Below, one piece after another: positions 61,767 to 64,000 of a DNA stretch of 64,000 nucleotides. Origin of the DNA: Glycomyces tritici. Lineage in GTDB: Bacteria > Actinomycetota > Actinomycetes > Mycobacteriales > Micromonosporaceae. Position 1 is the first letter of the stretch. Every line of letters starts with the position of its first letter. Under the pieces are notes generated by a model. It made no database searches, was not told the DNA's origin, and worked only from the letters and a program-made list of their open reading frames with translations. The translations under genes were made by a program, and so were the position numbers. The stretch is taken from NCBI RefSeq assembly GCF_030403505.1, contig NZ_JAUEMJ010000003.1, forward strand, positions 558,001-622,000, given 5' to 3'.

Positions 61767-62894
61767 ATGCGACTCGACATCGAGCAGACCGAATTCGCCG
61801 CCGCCGTGCGCGCCTTCGCCCAAGACCAGATCAAACCGGTCATCGGCGACTTCTACGAGCGCGGCGAGTTCCCCGCCGACCTCATCCGCGAGCTGGGCAA
61901 GCTCGGCGTCCTCGGCGTCACCCTCCCCGAGGAGTACGGCGGCGCCGGCGCCGGCCTCTTCATGCTCGGCCTCGCCCTCGAGGAGATCGCCCGCGTCGAC
62001 GCCTCCGTCGCCGTCACCGTCGAAGCCTCCGTGACCCTCGGCGCCGAAGGCATCGCCCGCTACGGCACCCCCGCGCAGAAGGACAAGTGGCTCCCGCGCC
62101 TCGCCGCCGGCCAGGGCCTCGTCGCCTTCGCCCTCACCGAACCCGGCGGCGGCACCGACGCCGGCCACACCGACACCAAGGCCCGCCTCGAGAACGGCGA
62201 ATGGGTCATCGACGGCGCCAAGTGCTTCATCACCAACGCCGGCACCGAGATGACCGACCTCATCGTCACCACCGCCCAGACCGGCCCCGGCGAAGTCTCC
62301 TGCATCGCCGTCGAACCCGGCACCCCCGGACTCCAGATCGGCCCCGAGTACTCCAAGGTCGGCTGGCGCGCCTCCGACACCCGGCCCGTCTACTTCGACG
62401 GCTGCCGCGTCCCCGAGGCCAACCTCCTCGGCCAGCGCGGCCGCGGGTTCGTGCAGTTCCTGGAGCTGCTCGACAGCGGGCGGGTGGCGATCGCGGCCCT
62501 GGCGACGGGCTCGGCGCAGGGGTGCCTGGACGAGTCGGTGGCGCACGCGAAGGAGCGGGAGGCGTTCGGGCGGCCGATCGCGTCGAACCAGTCGATCGCG
62601 TTCATGCTGGCGGACATGCGGCTGCGGGCGCACACGTCGCGGCTGGCGTGGCAGGACGCGGCGTTGAAGGCGGATGCGGGCGAGCCGTTCAGCACGGATG
62701 CGGCGCTGGCGAAGCTGCACGCGTCGCAGGCGGCGGTGGAGAACGCGCGGGAGGCGACGCAGATCTTCGGCGGGTACGGGTTCATGAACGAGACGCCGGT
62801 GGCGCGGGCGTGGCGTGACTGCAAGGTGCTGGAGATCGGTGAGGGGACCAATGAGGTGCAGCGGATGCTGATCGCGAGGTCTTTGGGGGTGTAG
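61767..62894 (+). CDS. acyl-CoA dehydrogenase
   Basis: 375 residues, full length for a short-chain-type enzyme. Blocks are LGVTLPEEYGGAGAG, ALTEPGGGTDAGHTDTKA, GAKCFITNAGTEMTD, KVGWRASDTRPVYFDGCRVP, and the end IFGGYGFMNETPVARAWRD with an upstream catalytic Glu region in LEIGEGTNEVQRM (Glu of EGTNE). It forms the alpha,beta double bond with FAD and probably acts on isovaleryl- or related branched acyl-CoA, given its carboxylase partner 47 bp upstream. Codon use switches abruptly at about 62440: the first 60 percent uses C-ending codons, the rest almost only G-ending ones (Ala GCC then GCG). The protein is intact across the switch. Confidence 0.93.
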   Translation: MRLDIEQTEFAAAVRAFAQDQIKPVIGDFYERGEFPADLIRELGKLGVLGVTLPEEYGGAGAGLFMLGLALEEIARVDASVAVTVEASVTLGAEGIARYGTPAQKDKWLPRLAAGQGLVAFALTEPGGGTDAGHTDTKARLENGEWVIDGAKCFITNAGTEMTDLIVTTAQTGPGEVSCIAVEPGTPGLQIGPEYSKVGWRASDTRPVYFDGCRVPEANLLGQRGRGFVQFLELLDSGRVAIAALATGSAQGCLDESVAHAKEREAFGRPIASNQSIAFMLADMRLRAHTSRLAWQDAALKADAGEPFSTDAALAKLHASQAAVENAREATQIFGGYGFMNETPVARAWRDCKVLEIGEGTNEVQRMLIARSLGV

Positions 62895-63082
62895 TGGCGC
62901 TGTGAGCTTCCTGAGAACTTGATGAAGCTTCAACTAAAATGCTTGATCTGGGGCGGTATCGCGTGCCAAGCTCGGGATCCGGGCGTTAGCGTTGCGACCG
63001 CAGGGGTCGGGACGGCAGGCCTCGGCTCGCCATGCGGGAGCCGGCCACGGCGCCGCAGCTGAAGCGCACAAGGAGCTCAACG

Positions 63083-63574
63083 ATGACCGACACCAGGACC
63101 GGGTCCGACACGGCGGAGCGAGCGGCGGGCCGCCCAGCGGCGACCCGGCGCGGGATGATGTGCGGGCTGGCCGGGCTGGGGGCGGCGGGCGCGCTCGCGG
63201 CCTGCGGCACGGCCGAGTCCCCGAACGGCTCCGATGCCGCGACGTCGGGCGAGGCCGCCACCGAAGGCGGCACGACCGGTGCGAGCGGCGGGAACGCCGG
63301 GATCGCGGCGACCTCGGACGTGCCGGTGGGCGGCGGGATCGTCGTGGACGAGACCGTGATCGTGCAGCCGGCGGCGGACGAGTTCCTGGCGTTCTCGGCG
63401 GTCTGCCCGCACCAGGGCGAGATCGTCGCCGCCCCTGACGCGGACGGCAACATCGTCTGCCCGCGGCACCAGTCGACGTGGACGATCGAGGGCGCGCTCG
63501 AGGAGGGCCCGGCCGAGGTCGACCTGCCTCCGGTGGAGATCACCGTCGAGGACGGCCAGATCTCACTCGCCTAG
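63083..63574 (+). CDS. Tat-type lipoprotein with Rieske [2Fe-2S] domain
   Basis: 163 residues. Twin arginines (ATRRGMMCGLAG) precede a hydrophobic stretch and lipobox LAAC (Cys near 42), so it is exported folded and lipid-anchored. After a Gly/Ser/Thr linker, the Rieske motifs are CPHQGE (C-x-H) and CPRHQSTW (C-x2-H). These bind a 2Fe-2S cluster for electron transfer; no oxidase or dehydrogenase partner is adjacent. AAGGAG precedes ATG 63083. The 188 bp before it, with AT-rich patches, probably hold its promoter. Confidence 0.9.
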   Translation: MTDTRTGSDTAERAAGRPAATRRGMMCGLAGLGAAGALAACGTAESPNGSDAATSGEAATEGGTTGASGGNAGIAATSDVPVGGGIVVDETVIVQPAADEFLAFSAVCPHQGEIVAAPDADGNIVCPRHQSTWTIEGALEEGPAEVDLPPVEITVEDGQISLA

Positions 63575-63587
63575 GCGCACCACGCGA

Positions 63588-63619
63588 AGCGGCCGGGAAG
63601 CTTGCGCTTCCCGGCCGCT
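63588..63619. terminator. bidirectional rho-independent terminator
   Basis: 14-bp stem (63588-63601 with 63606-63619), loop TTGC, between the convergent Rieske and DUF3151 genes. Confidence 0.85.
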
Positions 63620-63632
63620 GTCGCATTGCCGG

Positions 63633-64000
63633 CTACGTCAGGGCGTCGGCCGCGGCCGGGTCCGAGTCGCGCAGGAACTGGGCGCAGCGGGCGGCCTCGT
63701 CGGATTCGCCGATGGCCGCCGCGGCGCGCGAGAGCTGGTGCAGGGACTTGAGGAACCCGCGGTTGGGCTTGTGGTCCCACGGGATCGGGCCGTGGCCCTT
63801 CCAGCCGCTGCGGCGCAGCTGGTCGAGGCCGCGGTGGTAGCCGGTGCGCGCGTAGGCGTAGGCGGCGACGTCGTCGCCCGACTCCAGGGCGTTCTTCGCC
63901 AGGCGGGCCCAGGCGGCGCAGAACCACGGGTAGCGGCGCACGGTGTCCTCGGGCGTGTGCTCGTCGAGGAACTTCCTGGCCTCGGTGTCCTCGGGCATCT
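63633..64000 (-). CDS. DUF3151 family protein, 5' end cut by the window
   Basis: At least 121 residues are visible. The DUF3151 core is clear: DDVAAYAYARTGYHRGLDQL, SGWKGHGPIPWDHKPNRGFL and IGESDEAARCAQFLRDSDPAA. The ATG at 63998 is probably internal, because homologues start about a dozen residues earlier with an LLGPxPTLLP-like segment that would lie outside the window. It is a conserved actinobacterial cytosolic protein of unknown function. Confidence 0.85.
   Translation of the reverse strand, partial: MPEDTEARKFLDEHTPEDTVRRYPWFCAAWARLAKNALESGDDVAAYAYARTGYHRGLDQLRRSGWKGHGPIPWDHKPNRGFLKSLHQLSRAAAAIGESDEAARCAQFLRDSDPAAADALT

Noticed and set aside
1..64000. CRISPR array or insertion sequence
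   Set aside because: No evenly spaced repeats and no transposase-like protein found on either strand.

Overview
The window looks like a chromosomal segment of a high-GC actinomycete. GC is very high, GTG starts are frequent, and there are actinobacterial marker genes: a WhiB regulator, CarD, an LpqE-type lipoprotein, DUF3151, three LytR-CpsA-Psr (LCP) ligases, an IdeR/DtxR-type iron box and sortase substrates. Two gene orders match mycobacteria: lpqE/carD/ispF, and the ArsA-like pair with whiB4 and ponA2. The genus cannot be fixed from sequence alone; a Glycomyces-like or related spore-forming actinomycete is my guess. I see no transposase, integrase, phage structural gene, CRISPR array or rRNA.

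Layout. 0.2-5 kb: surface glycan genes (UDP-glucuronate decarboxylase-like epimerase, polyprenyl-phosphate sugar transferase, GT4 glycosyltransferase, CDP-alcohol phosphotransferase). 5.2-9.7 kb: a GCS2-type ligase, a membrane protein and glyA. 9.9-13.3 kb: two tandem LPxTG wall-anchored paralogues. 13.4-17.3 kb: a 72-residue protein, a P1 N-terminal nucleophile hydrolase, a GH114-like lipoprotein and a GGDEF cyclase. 17.4-22.1 kb: a zinc-ribbon membrane protein with a probable frameshift, then three LCP ligases. 22.2-27.6 kb: an iron-regulated siderophore-interacting protein, then an operon of a 37-residue membrane peptide, ABC ATPase and FtsX-like permease, divergent from an orphan histidine kinase. 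27.7-33.3 kb: tRNA-Tyr, YajQ, RecD2, an alanine/sodium symporter and an exonuclease. 33.4-38.4 kb: lpqE-like gene, then carD, ispF, a TPR protein and a compact fumarylacetoacetase homologue; RidA and DUF4177 converge on them. 38.5-45 kb: two ArsA-like ATPases, a WhiB4-like regulator and a PonA2-like penicillin-binding protein with a PASTA domain.

45.1-54.3 kb has a different character: lower GC towards its right end and almost only cell-wall-directed proteins. An apparent four-gene operon encodes a 1281-residue lytic-transglycosylase-like/golvesin-like/SGNH protein, a 44-residue membrane protein overlapping its stop codon, a DUF1906 glycosidase-like protein with peptidoglycan-binding modules but no signal peptide, and a Tat-exported M15-peptidase-like protein with altered zinc ligands. 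Nearby are a small HTH gene with its own palindrome and terminator, and a secreted peptidoglycan-binding protein. This is the best candidate for an undescribed system.

54.5-64 kb returns to ordinary high-GC genes: an orphan ABC ATPase, a membrane-anchored EEP phosphatase/nuclease, tRNA-Ser, deoD, an OafA-type acyltransferase, an acyl-CoA carboxylase/acyl-CoA dehydrogenase operon behind a TetR-like palindrome, a Rieske lipoprotein and a DUF3151 gene cut by the window edge. The unifying theme is the cell envelope: glycan synthesis, LCP attachment, sortase anchoring, penicillin-binding synthesis and peptidoglycan hydrolysis.
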